Assembly: GCA_960531495.1 (NCBI GenBank)
Contig: OY482850.1
Coordinates: 591,343 to 655,342, forward strand
Reading direction: 5' to 3'
Source of the DNA: Zeus faber
Taxonomy: Eukaryota; Chordata; Actinopteri; Zeiformes; Zeidae
Length of the DNA: 64,000 nucleotides
Shown: one piece after another, positions 8,912 through 20,559 of the stretch
Layout: each line of letters opens with the position of its first letter
Numbering within the stretch: the stretch's first letter is position 1
Program-made: the position numbers and the translations under genes
Notes under the pieces: generated by a model
The model's database searches: none
The model's input: only the letters and a program-made list of their open reading frames with translations
Told to the model about the DNA's origin: nothing

Positions 8912-11435
8912 TGACAAAGAGAGAAGTGGATCGGGGGAGGGTGAGGTCATCCACCCCAAAGTAAACGGGAATGAAAGAAAAAGGTTACTGTGAATACAAT
9001 GGCTACAATACTGAATGTCCTAAAGATAGATGTTTATTTTCTTCAGAAACAGCCTTAATTACATAAAAGTGTAAGAATTTTTGATTCATCCACACTGAGG
9101 AAATTATTAATATCAGAGTGAAAACGAACTACAGGAGGACGTTTTGTACAGAAAGAAACTACCAAACCCATATGATAAATTATCATGGGGGGGCTCCAGC
9201 AGCAGTCGCTAGGCAGGATGGGTAAGGACAGATGCAGAGTTTCCATGGAAACCGACTCCAGGTCTAGGCATGTAGTTGCAGATGGCGAGATGTTCTAATG
9301 TTAATCATGAATAAAAACAAGCAGCATTTCTTTTTGTTGGGCTTTTTAGTATGATTCAAAATGCAGGAGGTTCCGGGGGGTGGGGGCTCTGATAAAAAAA
9401 TATCTTATCTGTCTTATCTAAAATGTCTAAATGTTAAACATCAAATGTATTTGTATTCAATTTTCATATTGATTTGCATTTCTCAAATTGATTTATTCAA
9501 AAAAAGAAAATTCAAGGGTGAGGATCTTGTAATAACAAAGTGTATTTCACAGAACAACGACAGAACTCTATATAAGCCCAAGCAGTATATCCCTTGGAAT
9601 ACAACATATCACTCAGTCCAACTTAATAGATAGTAATAAAAATCCTAATTGCAGTAGACCTCCCACTAACTTAAAGAAAATAGGCTAGTTATATACATAT
9701 TGGATGCATGTGGTATGTGAATTATCGCATGTCCAAAGAAGCCAACGATTTTAGTGTTTGAAAGATCATGTAATAATCCATGTACTTAAATACCACACAA
9801 TATAAATATAAACATAGATATTTAAATTGTTTATGTAGAACTGCTGATTCAACAGCTGTCGTGTATATATTACCACTGCCAAGGAGGTTATCGCAATGCA
9901 GTGGTTTTGCTGGTGTATCGCTGAGATTGTGAAGAATCTATCTCTATAAATCATTTGACATCCACAATGTCAAGTGATTCAATTTTGAATATATTTTATG
10001 TAGCTGCCCCAAGCAAGATGCCAGTCTATACCAGGGACTTCCACTGTATGAACCCTTAAATAAAATACAAAGCAATGGATAAAGGAACGTCTCATTATTT
10101 ACAATATTCTTTTCACTTGTGCGACTGCCTCAAACATTTTCTGATTAGCTGGAAGGTACTAAGAGTTTCTCTCATATCTTAACCTATCTCACATCCAAGG
10201 CCACTTTTGAGAGGTCAATACATTTCAATTAACACGTACGGAAGGTGAGACAGTTAAGAGGGGGTGAGACCAATGAAGGATTTGTATTTTTGTCGTAATT
10301 TTTTTGACATAGGTGAACAATCTGGCTGACAATTTTGGAGGAAAAGCCAAACGTAATCACTGAGTTGTATGGCAATGGGACAAGAATTTCAGTGTCATAG
10401 CGGTGAAAAGGATAGAAGGCCTGGTTTTGAGTTTCATGGGCGAGTTAATCGTGGATCCCGGCAGTCTATTTCCAAAAGGACTTCTGAGGAGAAGCCCCTC
10501 TGAGTTTACGCCGGAAACTAGAGATTCAAAGGGGACCAGGTTAAGTTTTAAGACCGCCTCTGTTTCCTTAGCCTTGTGGGGATATCATACTCCTTCGTGA
10601 GTGGCAAGGTGGAACTTACCACCTTATCATCACTCAAATGCACGCAATTTATTTTAACCCACATTAATACTCTACTATTTGTATATACATGGAATTTCAT
10701 CATTTAAAGTTAGATGTTTTTGTTTATCATGATTATTACACAGCTACTTAAAGGTGAGAGTAAGAGTTGCTTAGCTATTACCCAGACTTTGGCTGGCTTT
10801 AGCTAACAGAAGAAATGAGTGCCACAAAATCCAATCTAATCCTCAATAATACACAAATTATATATCATCTGATGTTCCAACACAATTTCCAGATCAGAAG
10901 TTACTCACTCATTAGTTTTGCAAATCAGAATTTTAGGAAAAGTGGAGTGGTGCTTCAACATGTGTAAACTTCCTATATATTTCAACCAATTATGTTTCTG
11001 GGGGCAGGGATCGTTAGCACGTGTTACATGGTATAAGTCCTGACTGGAAACGACCTGACCAGCGAAACCAGAACAAACTTGTCCAGCACTGATACATTAA
11101 ACTTTCCCTGTAGCCAGTAGGAAGAAAAGCTTAAACAGGCCCAGTTCTAGACAGCTTTGTTTGGGAGGTCAGTAAGAAATGTTGATTGGTTTACTCACAT
11201 GTTGGTGGGGCGTCTGGTTTAACAGACCTGGGGACTACCAACACGAATTACAGTTTTCAGAGTTCCTGCTGTGTCTTGTCTTGAACCGATAGAAACTTTC
11301 CTTTGTCAGCACATTCTTAACTTTTGATTAGGTGGGCAAGAAGCACTATTTGGTGGTGATTGGGTGTGCAAGACGCATATTTGCGTGGGCTGACCACACC
11401 CCTGCCCATAGCCACCCCTGGCCTTGAGCTAAAAC
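8912..11435. other. Intron sequence without recognised element
   Basis: AT-rich, no reading frame with recognisable domains, no paired repeats. A 65-codon frame at 10403-10600 has no family resemblance. It lies in the intron between the two shank2 exons and is among the few long stretches of the window not visibly made of transposons, so it is a fair place to look for conserved regulatory sequence. Confidence 0.5.
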
Positions 11436-11843
11436 TGTCATGATCGCCGCCTTCTTCTACTTTCCCCTCCCTCTCCTTACCTGTCCCATTAGCCCAACTC
11501 TATTCACCTGCGCACACAGCTGTTCCAGATCTGCAATCTAACCCCTATATATGCCTCTCTCACCAGTCACCCATTGCCAGATTGTCTTCGATGCTTGCAC
11601 CAGACTCTCCAGCATTCTCCGGACCGATTCCCCGCTACCGACTCTGCCTCGCTCCGACCACGTATCCTGCCTGCCACTCCGCCTGTCTTCTGTCTGCACT
11701 CCTCGTTTTCGAACCTGCCTGTCCCCGACGATGTATCCTGCCTGCTCCCTGCCTGTCTTCCGTCTGTTCTACAAATAAAAGACATTACCAAATATCCCTG
11801 CCTGTCTTTCTGCTGCAATTGGGTCCTAACCACACCCGTTACA
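11436..11843 (+). repeat. 5' LTR of a chromodomain gypsy element
   Basis: Termini TGTCATGATC...CCCGTTACA. CTATATATGC (11545-11554) is a TATA box, and ACAAATAAAAGAC (11769-11781) carries the poly(A) signal about 60 bp before the end. It is directly followed by GTACAATCTGGCCA, also found next to the LTR at 24277-24501, so the two elements are related. No 3' partner LTR is present. Confidence 0.8.
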
Positions 11844-12629
11844 GTACAATCTGGCCAACAACACCCAGCACACAACCCTGAGTTGCTGGCACGCCTGGTA
11901 AGGGTGGAGTCACAGCTCCAACCCATGCGGGTTGGCCAGTCCAGCCTCACCCCAGAGGAGAAAGGAGAGACGTCGGGTGGGGAACCTTTGCCTCTACTGC
12001 GGTCTAGCTGGACACTACATTTCTGGGTGTCCGGTAAAGGGGCCGGGCTCACCAGTGAGGGAGGAGGTCCTGGTGAGCCACACCTCCAAATCCCCCTCCA
12101 ACCTACGCCCCCTCTGCCAGGTCGGCTGCTCCTGCCCCAAGGCTCACATTCCCTCGCCATACTTATTGACTCTGGTTCCGATGTTAACATCATCGACGAT
12201 GTTGGGGGTCCCCGCCGAGTACCTCGACTTCAGGAAAGTCTTCAGCAAGGCCAAGGGGACATCCTTTCCCCCGCACAGGCCGTACGATATTGCCATCGAC
12301 CTCCAGCCCGGCTCCACCCAGCCCAGAGGCCGCCTGTACCCCCTGTCCGCCCCGGAGAGAGAGGCCATGGACACCTATATTAATGATGCCCTGGCGGCAG
12401 GCATCATCCGCCCCTCCTCCCCCCGGCAGGGGCGGGCTTCTTCTTCGTGGAGAAGAAGGACAAGTCGTTTCGCCCCTGTATTGACTATCGCGGTCTCAAC
12501 GACATTACGGTCAAGAACCGCTATCCCCTGCCCCTCATCTCATCAGCCTTCGAACTCCTGGAGGCCACGGTGTTCACCAAGCTCGACCTACGCAACGAAC
12601 TCACTCTTTGTGAAGGCGGAGAAGTGTGA
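11844..12629 (+). pseudogene. Gypsy gag end, protease trace and start of RT, collapsed by deletions
   Basis: Only a short gag piece remains, ending in a CCHC knuckle ([14 protein letters not shown], about 11989-12032). A retropepsin-like [12 protein letters not shown] (about 12165-12202) follows in another frame. Then [15 protein letters not shown] starts pol at about 12213 and RT runs to [19 protein letters not shown] (about 12476-12532) after a frame change near 12430. Most of gag and the central RT palm, including the catalytic YxDD, are deleted; the join is near 12598 between KLDLRN and the later [11 protein letters not shown] block. It cannot make an active polymerase. Confidence 0.85.
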
Positions 12630-13302
12630 GTTTCACGTCCCGTCCGTCTCCTTCCTGGGGTATGTCGTAGGGAGGGGGACCATCCAGATGGACTCCACTA
12701 AGGTCTCCGCCGTCACCACCTGGCCCGCCCCGGACACCCGCAAACAACTCCAGCGCTTCCTCGGTTTTGCCAACTTCCATCGGAGGTTCATCCGAGGCTA
12801 CAGCACGGTGGCTGCCCCCCTCACAGCCCTAACCTCCTCCAAGGTGCCGTTTCGGTGGTCCGCCGCCGCCAATGACCCCTTCCTGGTCCTGAAGGCACGG
12901 TTCACTTCAGCCCCCATTCTGGTATTGCCTGATCCTAAATGGCAGTTCGTGGTTGAAGTGGACGCCTCCGACGTGAGAGTCGGAGCTGTTCTGTCCCAGA
13001 GAACCGCCTCCGACCAGAAACTTCATCCCTGCGCCTTCTTCTCCAGGCGTTTAACCCCGGCCGAGAGGAACTACGACATGGGGAATAGGGAGCTTCTCGC
13101 CGTCAAATTGTCCCTGGAGGAGTGGCGACACTGGCTAGAGGGAGCCCAGCTGCCGTTCCTGGTGTGGACTGACCACAAAAACCTGGAGTATATCCAGTCC
13201 GCCAGGAGACTGAACTCCCGTCAGGCCCGTTGGGCGCTCTTCCTAACAAGGTTCAATTTCTCCCTCTCCTATCGGCCCGGGGTCACACAATATCAAACCT
13301 GA
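12605..13302 (+). pseudogene. Gypsy RT thumb and RNase H segment
   Basis: A continuous frame with [20 protein letters not shown], then [20 protein letters not shown] (the RT connection), followed by RNase H with [17 protein letters not shown] (catalytic Asp near 12958), [34 protein letters not shown] and [14 protein letters not shown]. It ends out of frame after LSYRPG at 13302, where the DALSRQ block continues in another frame. It depends on the missing palm domain for function. Confidence 0.85.
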
Positions 13303-13379
13303 CGCCCTGTCCCGGCAGTTCCAGGAGGAGTAGGAAGACGCTGCTGGCCCTGACACCATTCTACGGTCCTCCTGTCTAG

Positions 13380-15008
13380 TTGCCACACTCACCTGGGAGG
13401 TGGAAGAGAAGGTCAGAGCCGCCGCCCAGGACCAACCTGGACCAAGCGCATGTACGTCCGTTCGTCCTGCCTGACCTCCGGTCCAAGGTTCTCCAGTGGG
13501 CCCACAACTCCCGACTCACCTTCCACCCAGGGATCCAGCGGACGAAGGAGGTCATCCAGCGTCGCTTCTGGTGGCCCTCCCTGGGTGAGGACGTCCGAGT
13601 GTTCGTCAATGCCGGCCCCACCTGTAACCAGCACAAACCCTCTCTTCTTGCTCCTGCTGGTCTCCTACACCCACTGCCAGTTCCTCATTGCCCCTGGTCT
13701 CACATCTCCGTGGACTTCATCACCGGTCTGCCAGCATCTAGCAGCAACACTACCATCCTGACCGTGGTGGACCGGTTTAGCAAGATGGCTCACTTCGTGC
13801 CTCTACTGAAGCACCCGTCGGCCAAGGGCACCGCCGAGCTATTATTGTACCATGTCGTCCGCCTCCATGGCATCCCGGTAGATGTCGTATCCGACCGGGG
13901 TCCCCAGTTCGCCTCTGTCTTCTGGAGGGAGTTCTGTGTGCTCCTGGGGGCCACCGTCAGTCTCTCTTCAGGGTACAACCCCCAGTCCAATGGCCAAACG
14001 GAGCGGAAGAACCAGGAGATGGAGACGGCCCTACGCTGCATGACATCAGAACACCCGTCGTCCTGGTCCGAGCAGCTTTTGTGGGTGGAATATGCCCACA
14101 ACACCCTGACCAGTTCAGCCACTGGCCTCTCCCCCTTCCAGTGGGCCTACGGCTTCCAACCGCCTCTTTTCCCGGCCCTTGAGAAGGAGGCTTCCTGCCC
14201 GTCCGTCCAGGTCTTCATTCGCCGCTGCCGCAGGACCTGGACCCGGGCCCGGGCAGCCCTCCTCCGAGCCACTGGCCGCAACGCCTCTTCCCCCAACCGT
14301 CGCCGCTCCCAGGCCCCGGAGGACCAGCCGGACCAGAAGGTCTGGCTCTCCACCCAGGACCTCCCCCTTAAGGTGGAATCCAAAAAGCTGGCTCCTCAGT
14401 TCATCGGCCCGTTCATGATCGACAAGGTCGTCAACCTGGTGGCAGTGCAGCTCAAGCTCCCCTGGTCCATGCACGTCCATCCCACCTTCCATGTGTCCAA
14501 AGTTAAGCCGGTCCGGGAGAGTGCTCTGGTCCCCTTGGCGCCTCCCCCGCCTCCTCCGCGCTTCATTGACGGGGGTCCTGCCTTTTCTGTCCACCGTCTC
14601 CTACGTTCCCGCCGGCGTGGAAGAGGCCTGCAGTACCTGGTAGATTGGGAGGGTTACGGCCCGGAGGAGATGTCCTGGGTCCCTGCGAGGCACATTCTGG
14701 ACCACACCCTCATCAGGAGGTTCCATCAGCGCCATCCTGACCAGCCTTCAAGACCAGGTCAACCCTCCCGACCGCAGACCCCACCACCTCTCTTGTCTGC
14801 GTCCTCCAGCGATGTTTCAGAGGCGGAGGATGTCGGCCCTGGTGGTTCCTCCTCCAATGAGGACGTGGCCCATTTAGCGGAGGACGAGGAGATGGACGGG
14901 GTCTCCAACTACTCCGATGAGGATCACATGGCCCGTTTAGCGGAGGACGTGGAGATGGACGGGGACTCCAACGAGTACTACTTACTTACTTACTGTATAT
15001 TGTTTTGA
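13380..15008 (+). pseudogene. Gypsy integrase with chromodomain, long open segment
   Basis: An open frame of 542 codons without an obvious own start. A zinc-binding H2C2 region ([10 protein letters not shown]...CNQHK, about 13500-13640) precedes the catalytic core: [11 protein letters not shown] (first Asp, about 13711), [11 protein letters not shown] (second Asp, about 13886), and [13 protein letters not shown] (the Glu, about 13986-14024). A GPY/F-type module ([16 protein letters not shown], near 14378-14420) and HVSKVKPV follow. A chromodomain ([20 protein letters not shown], about 14632-14691) ends the conserved part. The acidic tail repeats an LAEDxEMDG motif twice (about 14875-14960). 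Chromodomains steer integration to marked chromatin in this clade. The 3' LTR is missing. Confidence 0.88.
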
Positions 15009-15823
15009 CCCATATTTTTTCCCATCGTTAGCTAGCATTATTCACAGAACATGACGGGGGTCTACACCTGCTATTTCCAGCAACAGGGAAGTAATAATTT
15101 CAACAACATGTTATTATCATTGATTACAAAGGCTACTGCATTAGTTGAACAAAGGCATCAAATGTATTTTCTCAGTTGTATGGTAGGCAGAATTCTTGTG
15201 CAATACATGCAGTGAATATGATGCTTTGAGACGTGTGGACAAAAGTTAACCTCCAGTTAGTGTTATGCAAATGAGCATGCCGCCCCCCTGTCAAATACAG
15301 ACATTTTTAACCCCAAAAAATTATATGAATGAATTGAAGATAAAAAAAACAATCTTGCCAATTGTAATGCTTAGTGATTGACAGATCTTCTCAACACACC
15401 CACAAATTTGTGATTTGTCAAAGTAAAATAGCTGGCAGATTCATTTCATTCAAAGGGTGACGGTCATTATGCTTGTTTTTGTTTGATGCAAGACAGTGAG
15501 CTTTCCAGGTCAAGTGGTCATATTGTCTGATGGTGAATTCTTCTTTTTAATTGTTTTATGCTGAATGTTTGTGGCACTGACACTTGAAAATGTTCGAATA
15601 CACAGAAAATGGTCTATTCCGGCAATATGGCTCTGGTTTAGGTTCAGCGGACCTATGTAACCCTTTCAAAACATTTATCTGTAGATCTTCCTAATATAGA
15701 AAGATTTATGGTTGTAGAGCACAATCAATGTTTATTTTCCAGGTCCTGATGCAGTGTCTCCAATCCAGGACACTACCAAACCCATACATGACTCTCAAAG
15801 ACAGTTTTTTTTACCAAGCTTTC
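15009..15823. other. Intron stretch without recognised feature
   Basis: AT-rich, no recognisable gene or repeat, between the truncated gypsy 3' end and a SINE. Confidence 0.45.
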
Positions 15824-16020
15824 AGATGGTAGCTCAGGAGGTAGAGCTGGTTGTCTAGTAATCTAAAGGTTTCTGGTTTGATCCCAGGCTCCTCCTGCTA
15901 ACATGCTGTAGTGTCCTTGAGCAAGACACTTAACCCCTAATTGCTCCCGATGGCTGCGTCTGTCGGTGTTCAAATAATTGTAAGTCGCTTTAGATAAAAG
16001 CGTCTGCTAAATTTAATGTT
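15824..16020 (+). mobile_element. tRNA-derived SINE
   Basis: The head has a pol III A box (TAGCTCAGGAGGTAGAGC, 15831-15848) and a B box (GGTTTGATCCC, about 15877-15887). The body has the GAGCAAGACACTTAACCCC block and the tail the TAAGTCGCTTTAGATAAAAG and CGTCTGCTAAAT blocks common in fish SINEs. Plus orientation, antisense to shank2, in its intron. A second copy is at 42471-42664. SINEs are moved by LINE machinery. Confidence 0.88.
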
Positions 16021-16424
16021 TTCGCATAGAATGCTCTACTTTTCCCAAATAATGGCTTCATGTTAGGGTTTTTTTTCATTTCACTTTTTTCTAGGCAGGA
16101 TCATGATCCAAGATCTTATCACAATTCTTTTTCACATTGGTTTTTAAAGACAATTTTGGAAGTTACTGAACAGTGCAGCCAAACCAATTTCCCCATTAAA
16201 AAAAATATAGTCCTACAAGGTCACAAAAGCTAAAAGATAAATTAATAACACTATTTTGGCCAAAGTTCCTTTTGGGTGCGAGCTCCACCTTTAATACCCC
16301 CCCCCCCCCCGGAGAAGGTTTTTTTAACTTTTTTTAACCTTGTTTGTTATCCATTTTTAATTTTGTTGACACATACCAATACATTTTCCAAAAATGTTTT
16401 TGTCTGTATTTTTGTATTGTAACG

Positions 16425-16463
<39 letters not shown>

Positions 16464-17895
16464 GTGTGTGTGTGTGTGTGTGTGTGTGTTTGTGTGTGTG
16501 CGTGACTGTGCGGGAGGGTTCCGTGGGGTCCAGTTGGTCGGTGGGGCGCGTTGTGTTATTTGAATCAGTTCATCTTATTGGGGTGAGATGTCCAGAAAGG
16601 GAGTGATTGGCCAAGGTGATGATAGGCATGTTCTGGGTTCTGTGCAGGGAGGATGCGGATGGAAGAGAGTGAGGGAGAGGGATGCGGAGATGTTCACTTG
16701 ATGCTCGGCAGGGAATAAAACTGGGCTTCGGCTACCAACAGAGCTATTGTCTCGGTCGCATTCATTGAGTGCTGTAAGGTTAACGCCGCCAAACAGAAAA
16801 ATAATTTGCGTTGGGTTCAATTGTCAAGGAGCAGACTAGGAAGAGGTCTAGTACTGCTGATGCAGTCCACTTGTGGTTGAGATCAGAGCAGAGCCGCTGC
16901 CATCCACTGGGCAAAACCACACACCACACTACAACAACACATGCATATATATACACACACACACATTCATGCTTTTTGGGTGGTGGCCAGTGAAATGTGG
17001 CCTCTGCATTTTTCCCATCCTGACTTGTCCTTCCTCCGGAGGGGCAGCCAGGAGCAATGTGCAGCATTCGTCGACGAGGGAGGAATGCATATAATGTTTG
17101 GATACAAACATATCCTCCTCTATTCTCAGAAATAAATGTAAAAATCTAATAAACATATCTACTGTTTTTGACAATCTATTAAAATAGTATGACTCAATTA
17201 TGAATTCCACACTAAGAAGAGCACTAGAAGGAACAAAATCAAGTACTCAACTGTAAGTGTCATTCGAAGGCCATTTGCTATTACAAGAGATGTTTCAGTG
17301 CTACGTGATTCTGTGAGGATAGTTAACACTTCAGAACATATAAATTATTGCTATATTGACAACATGTTGAGGGTACGATCAAAACTGGAAAGTTGTTTGG
17401 TAAATCACTTAGTCAAATCAACTCTCACACTTCTCAAATACATCAAGAATATAGTCTGCAACCAAATGTCATTCGCTTGTGTATACTTCAAATGATAAGT
17501 TGTTGAGTAAAATAGTTGGTAATGGGAATAATGAAAGTCTTATCTTAACCATCATGGCTTAGAGCCAATATCAAGTCAAACTCCGATTACATCAGGTCAC
17601 GTACAAGCTGGCTCTTGGAAGTTTGACATGGTGATGAAATGATGGAAATTGGGAACATAAACCTACCGTACATCTGCACTGGTTAATCTACAGTGAAACG
17701 ACACCTCTGTTTTCCCTATTTTATAAACAGCGTATTTACTTCTGATTGAAAATTTATGAATATACATGTGCATTTGGTGTAATTGGAAGGTGACGTGGCA
17801 TTCAAAATAACACTTCCGAGGCCTATCCACCACGTTGAAAAACCAAAATTCTAGAGGAAGGTGTGTAATTCCAACTCAATGAGGTTTAGATTTAC
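16021..17895. other. Intron stretch with simple repeats, no gene
   Basis: Contains a C homopolymer at about 16296-16310, and at 16570-16800 a segment with AATAAAACTGG (16717-16727) followed by a pyrimidine-containing stretch that could be the R-U5 part of an old LTR; no partner or primer site supports that. The remainder is AT-rich with no coding signal. Confidence 0.4.
16424..16501. repeat. (GT)n microsatellite
   Basis: Two GT runs separated by GCG near 16461, about 37 units in all. Reading frames across it are artefacts. Confidence 0.95.
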
Positions 17896-17977
17896 CTGGA
17901 GGCATCAAAACTGTCGTAGGAACCAACAGTGTAATTCCTAAAAAGTTTCCTCTGCTCTGCACGATCAGCACGGTCAT
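17896..17977 (-). CDS. shank2: SHANK-family scaffold, SH3-PDZ linker exon
   Basis: The 82-nt exon reads DRADRAEQRKLFRNYTVGSY then DSFDAS, the conserved (K)LFRxYTVGSYDS linker of SHANK proteins between SH3 and PDZ. The acceptor TTTTTTTGTTCTAG ends at 17978 and has a strong pyrimidine tract; the donor TCCAG|GTAAAT is at 17896/17895. It enters with two bases (AT) and leaves two (AG), which join the T at 8310 to give Ser-Asp-Cys. This makes an intron of about 9.6 kb to the PDZ exon, holding the gypsy element at 11436-15008. The preceding SH3 exon was looked for and not found up to 64000. Confidence 0.9.
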
Positions 17978-18631
17978 CTAGAACAAAAAAACAACAAAGA
18001 ATAGAGTCAAACCAGCAGTAGTAAATAAGCAGGTATAAAGTGAGTAGTAAGGTTGAAGCACAATTAATTTCGACTAGAATTCAAAAGGTTTGATCTCATG
18101 AATTAAAAGGAAATGCAATGGAGCCTGCGTAAAATATGCACTGTAACAATGTAATACAAAAAAGATACAAGAGCTATTGAGTGCATTTTTAATTGGGCCA
18201 TTAATTTGACATGTTTTAAATTGGCATGACACCATCAAAATAAAGTGTTTTGTTTGGGAATTATTAATACCTTTAGGTTTTACAGCATTGATGAATATTC
18301 GGTCCGTAGTAAAATAAAAAGCCCTTAACTGGAGATATTGAACATTTTTATGGAAGGACATTGAACATTGCACATTTATATTTACATTGCTATGGGTCAA
18401 GCGTAAATATTTTGCAACCTGTACTGTATATGTTTGCGTATTGACTTGTTTGTTGAGGACAGAGGAGTGGGAAGAGGTAAGGTTTGTAGGATAAATTAAT
18501 CATGTTCGTAATTAAGCATGAAAAATGAAGCAAATTGTGCAGCAAGACAAGAGTATTTACTAAAGTATGGAGGATGTATTACTCCATAGTATTACATATT
18601 ATTAGTATTACAATGTTTATATTACATATAT
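17978..18631. other. shank2 intron, no feature seen
   Basis: AT-rich, with the exon's branch and pyrimidine tract next to 17978; nothing else recognised. Confidence 0.45.
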
Positions 18632-18776
18632 TGTGACGGTAAGAAGTCAAAGTACACAAGGATTATTCCAAAAAAATCAGGGTCCACTGAAACAGGCAGA
18701 GAACAAGAGTCCAGGGAATCAGGCAGAGGTTCAGACAGAAGGTACACGGGATATATAGTAGTGCGGGAGAGCTCAC
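18632..18776 (-). repeat. Gypsy LTR fragment
   Basis: Shares the TTATTCCAAAAAA, ATCAGGGTCCA, GTCCAGGGAATCAGGCAGAG and GTGCAGGAGAGCTCA-type blocks with the LTR at 24277-24501, in the same orientation. It begins TGTGACGG, a plausible LTR edge, and breaks off near 18780. It could be the far (3') LTR of the minus-strand gypsy element at 22.0-24.5 kb, separated by later insertions. Confidence 0.65.
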
Positions 18777-19138
18777 CAACCCAGGTTTTTGTAGTGTTCA
18801 GGCGGTTCCTCATCAGGGATCAACCAGGAGATTCACCTGCAAGCCACCAGCCTGCTAGCTGTAGGCCTGCTAGTCGCCTGCATGCTTCCCGGCCTGGACA
18901 TTCCCTTCAGCCACCCCAGACTGCTCGCACCCTGCCTGCATTCCCGGGGTTTGTGAGATGCGGGTTTGTGAGCCTGGAGCCAACCCTTGGCCTAGACCCC
19001 AGTCCTGAGCTGGAGGTCCAGGCACTCACTTGTCCTGTTCCAGCCCCCCAGGATCGCCAGCAGTCCCCCTTGTTGGAGTCGCCTTCTTGTCCAGGGACCT
19101 CCAAAGTCCCCCAGGAGGGAGCGTGGTTCCAAGGATCT
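18777..19138. other. Pro/Leu-biased sequence leading into the repeat tract
   Basis: A 151-codon plus-strand frame (18761-19216) has low-complexity SPSSP-like text and no domain. It probably belongs to the same unknown element as the repeats that follow. Confidence 0.35.
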
Positions 19139-20545
19139 GAGAGGCCGTGCCCAGTCTTCATGGCCCGGCGCTCCCCAGTCTCCGCAGCCTGGTGCTCCCC
19201 CCTCTCCGCGGTTTAGTGCCCCCGAGTCGCCTCAGCCCTGTGCTCCCCGGTCTCCGCAGCCCATCACCCCCCTGTCTCCGCTGCCCAGTGCTCCACTTCC
19301 TCTGCTACCCAGTGCCAGAGTATTCGCTGCCCTGCTTACCCTTCTCCTGGCATGACTTCGGAGTGACACAGGAGGTGTTGGAAGGTGAAGAGCCAGCTTT
19401 CCTTAGGCTACTCACTATCACCTAGAAGCAGGATCCCTAATTTGCCCAGATGTTAGCAGGTTTAGCAAGTGTAAATTATATGCCGACCCCTCTCCGCCTC
19501 CCATTTCTCCAGAGGTCCTGAGGTCCAGCCCGTTCCTGAGCCATCAGCCTTTCCTGCCGAGGCTCAGCAGGCACATTCCTGAGTTGTTGGCTGATCCTGC
19601 TGAGGCTCGCCCGGTTCCTGTTCTCTGCTTCCTCTCCGGAGGTCCAGCCCGTTCCTGAGCCACCTGCCTCTCTCGCCAAGGCTCAGTACGTTCCTGAGTT
19701 TTTGACCAATCCTGCTGAGGCTTGCCCCATTCCTGGTCCCGAGCGATTGGTCCCCTCTCCCAAGGTCCAGCCCGTTCCTGAGCCGCCAGCCTGTCCCGCC
19801 GACTCTCAGCATGTTCCTGAGTCATTGGCCGATCCTGCTGAGGCTCACCCCGGTCATGTTCCAGAGCCGTCAGCCTCCCCTGCCAAGGCTCAACAAGTTC
19901 CTGAGCCGTCGGTTTCCTCTTCTGAGGTCCACTCCGCTGCAGTTCCTGAGACGTCGGCAGCCTCTTGCGAGGTCCACTAAGATCCTGTTCCCGATCTTCC
20001 AGCCTCCACTGCCGAGGCTTAGCATTTTTCGGAGTCATTGGCCGATCCTGATGAGGCTCCACCAGTTCAGATTCCTGATCCGTCAGCCTCCCCAACCAGG
20101 GATCAGCACGTTCCTGAGCTGTTGGCTGATCCTGATGAGGCTCTGCCAGTTCCGTTTCCTGAGCCGTCGGCCTCCTCTCCTGAGGTCAACTCTGCTCCAG
20201 TTCCTGAAGCGTGCGTCAGCTGCTTCTCCTGAGATCCAGTCCGTTCCAGTTCCCGGGCTGTCGTCCACTTCTCCCTAGGTCCAGTCCACTCCATTTCCTG
20301 AGCCGTCATCCACCTCTCCCCGGGTCCAGTCCGCTCCATTTCATGAGCCGCTGGCCGCCTCTCCCGAGGTGTAGTCCGTTCTAGTTCCCGAGCCATCGGC
20401 TGCCCCTCCCAAGGTCCAGCCGTTCCCGTTCCTGAGCTGCCTTCCACTTCTACTGAGGCTTGGTCCACTCCTGGTCCTGAGCCAGGGGTCGCACCTGCCA
20501 ATGCCTGGCCGCTCAGCAGCCCTGAGCCTTCTCTCTAAAATAAAC
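19139..20545 (+). repeat. Tandem repeats with proline-rich coding flavour
   Basis: From about 19150 to 19320 a unit of about 24 nt (CCAGTCTCCGCAGCC-like) repeats. From about 19510 to 20500 units of about 39-45 nt starting GTTCCTGAGCCG repeat more than 20 times. The plus strand reads VPEPSASPAKAQQVPEPSV-like text in pieces; the minus strand is open for 183 codons at 19544-20095 with a hydrophilic AQE-rich repeat. AAATAAACTG at 20536-20545 could be a plus-strand poly(A) signal. Neither strand has a recognised domain, so which strand is coding is open. Confidence 0.6.
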
Positions 20546-20559
20546 TGATGTCTACAACC

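Noticed and set aside
15824-16020. tRNA gene from A and B box
   Set aside because: No cloverleaf; continues into a SINE body and tail, with a second copy at 42471.
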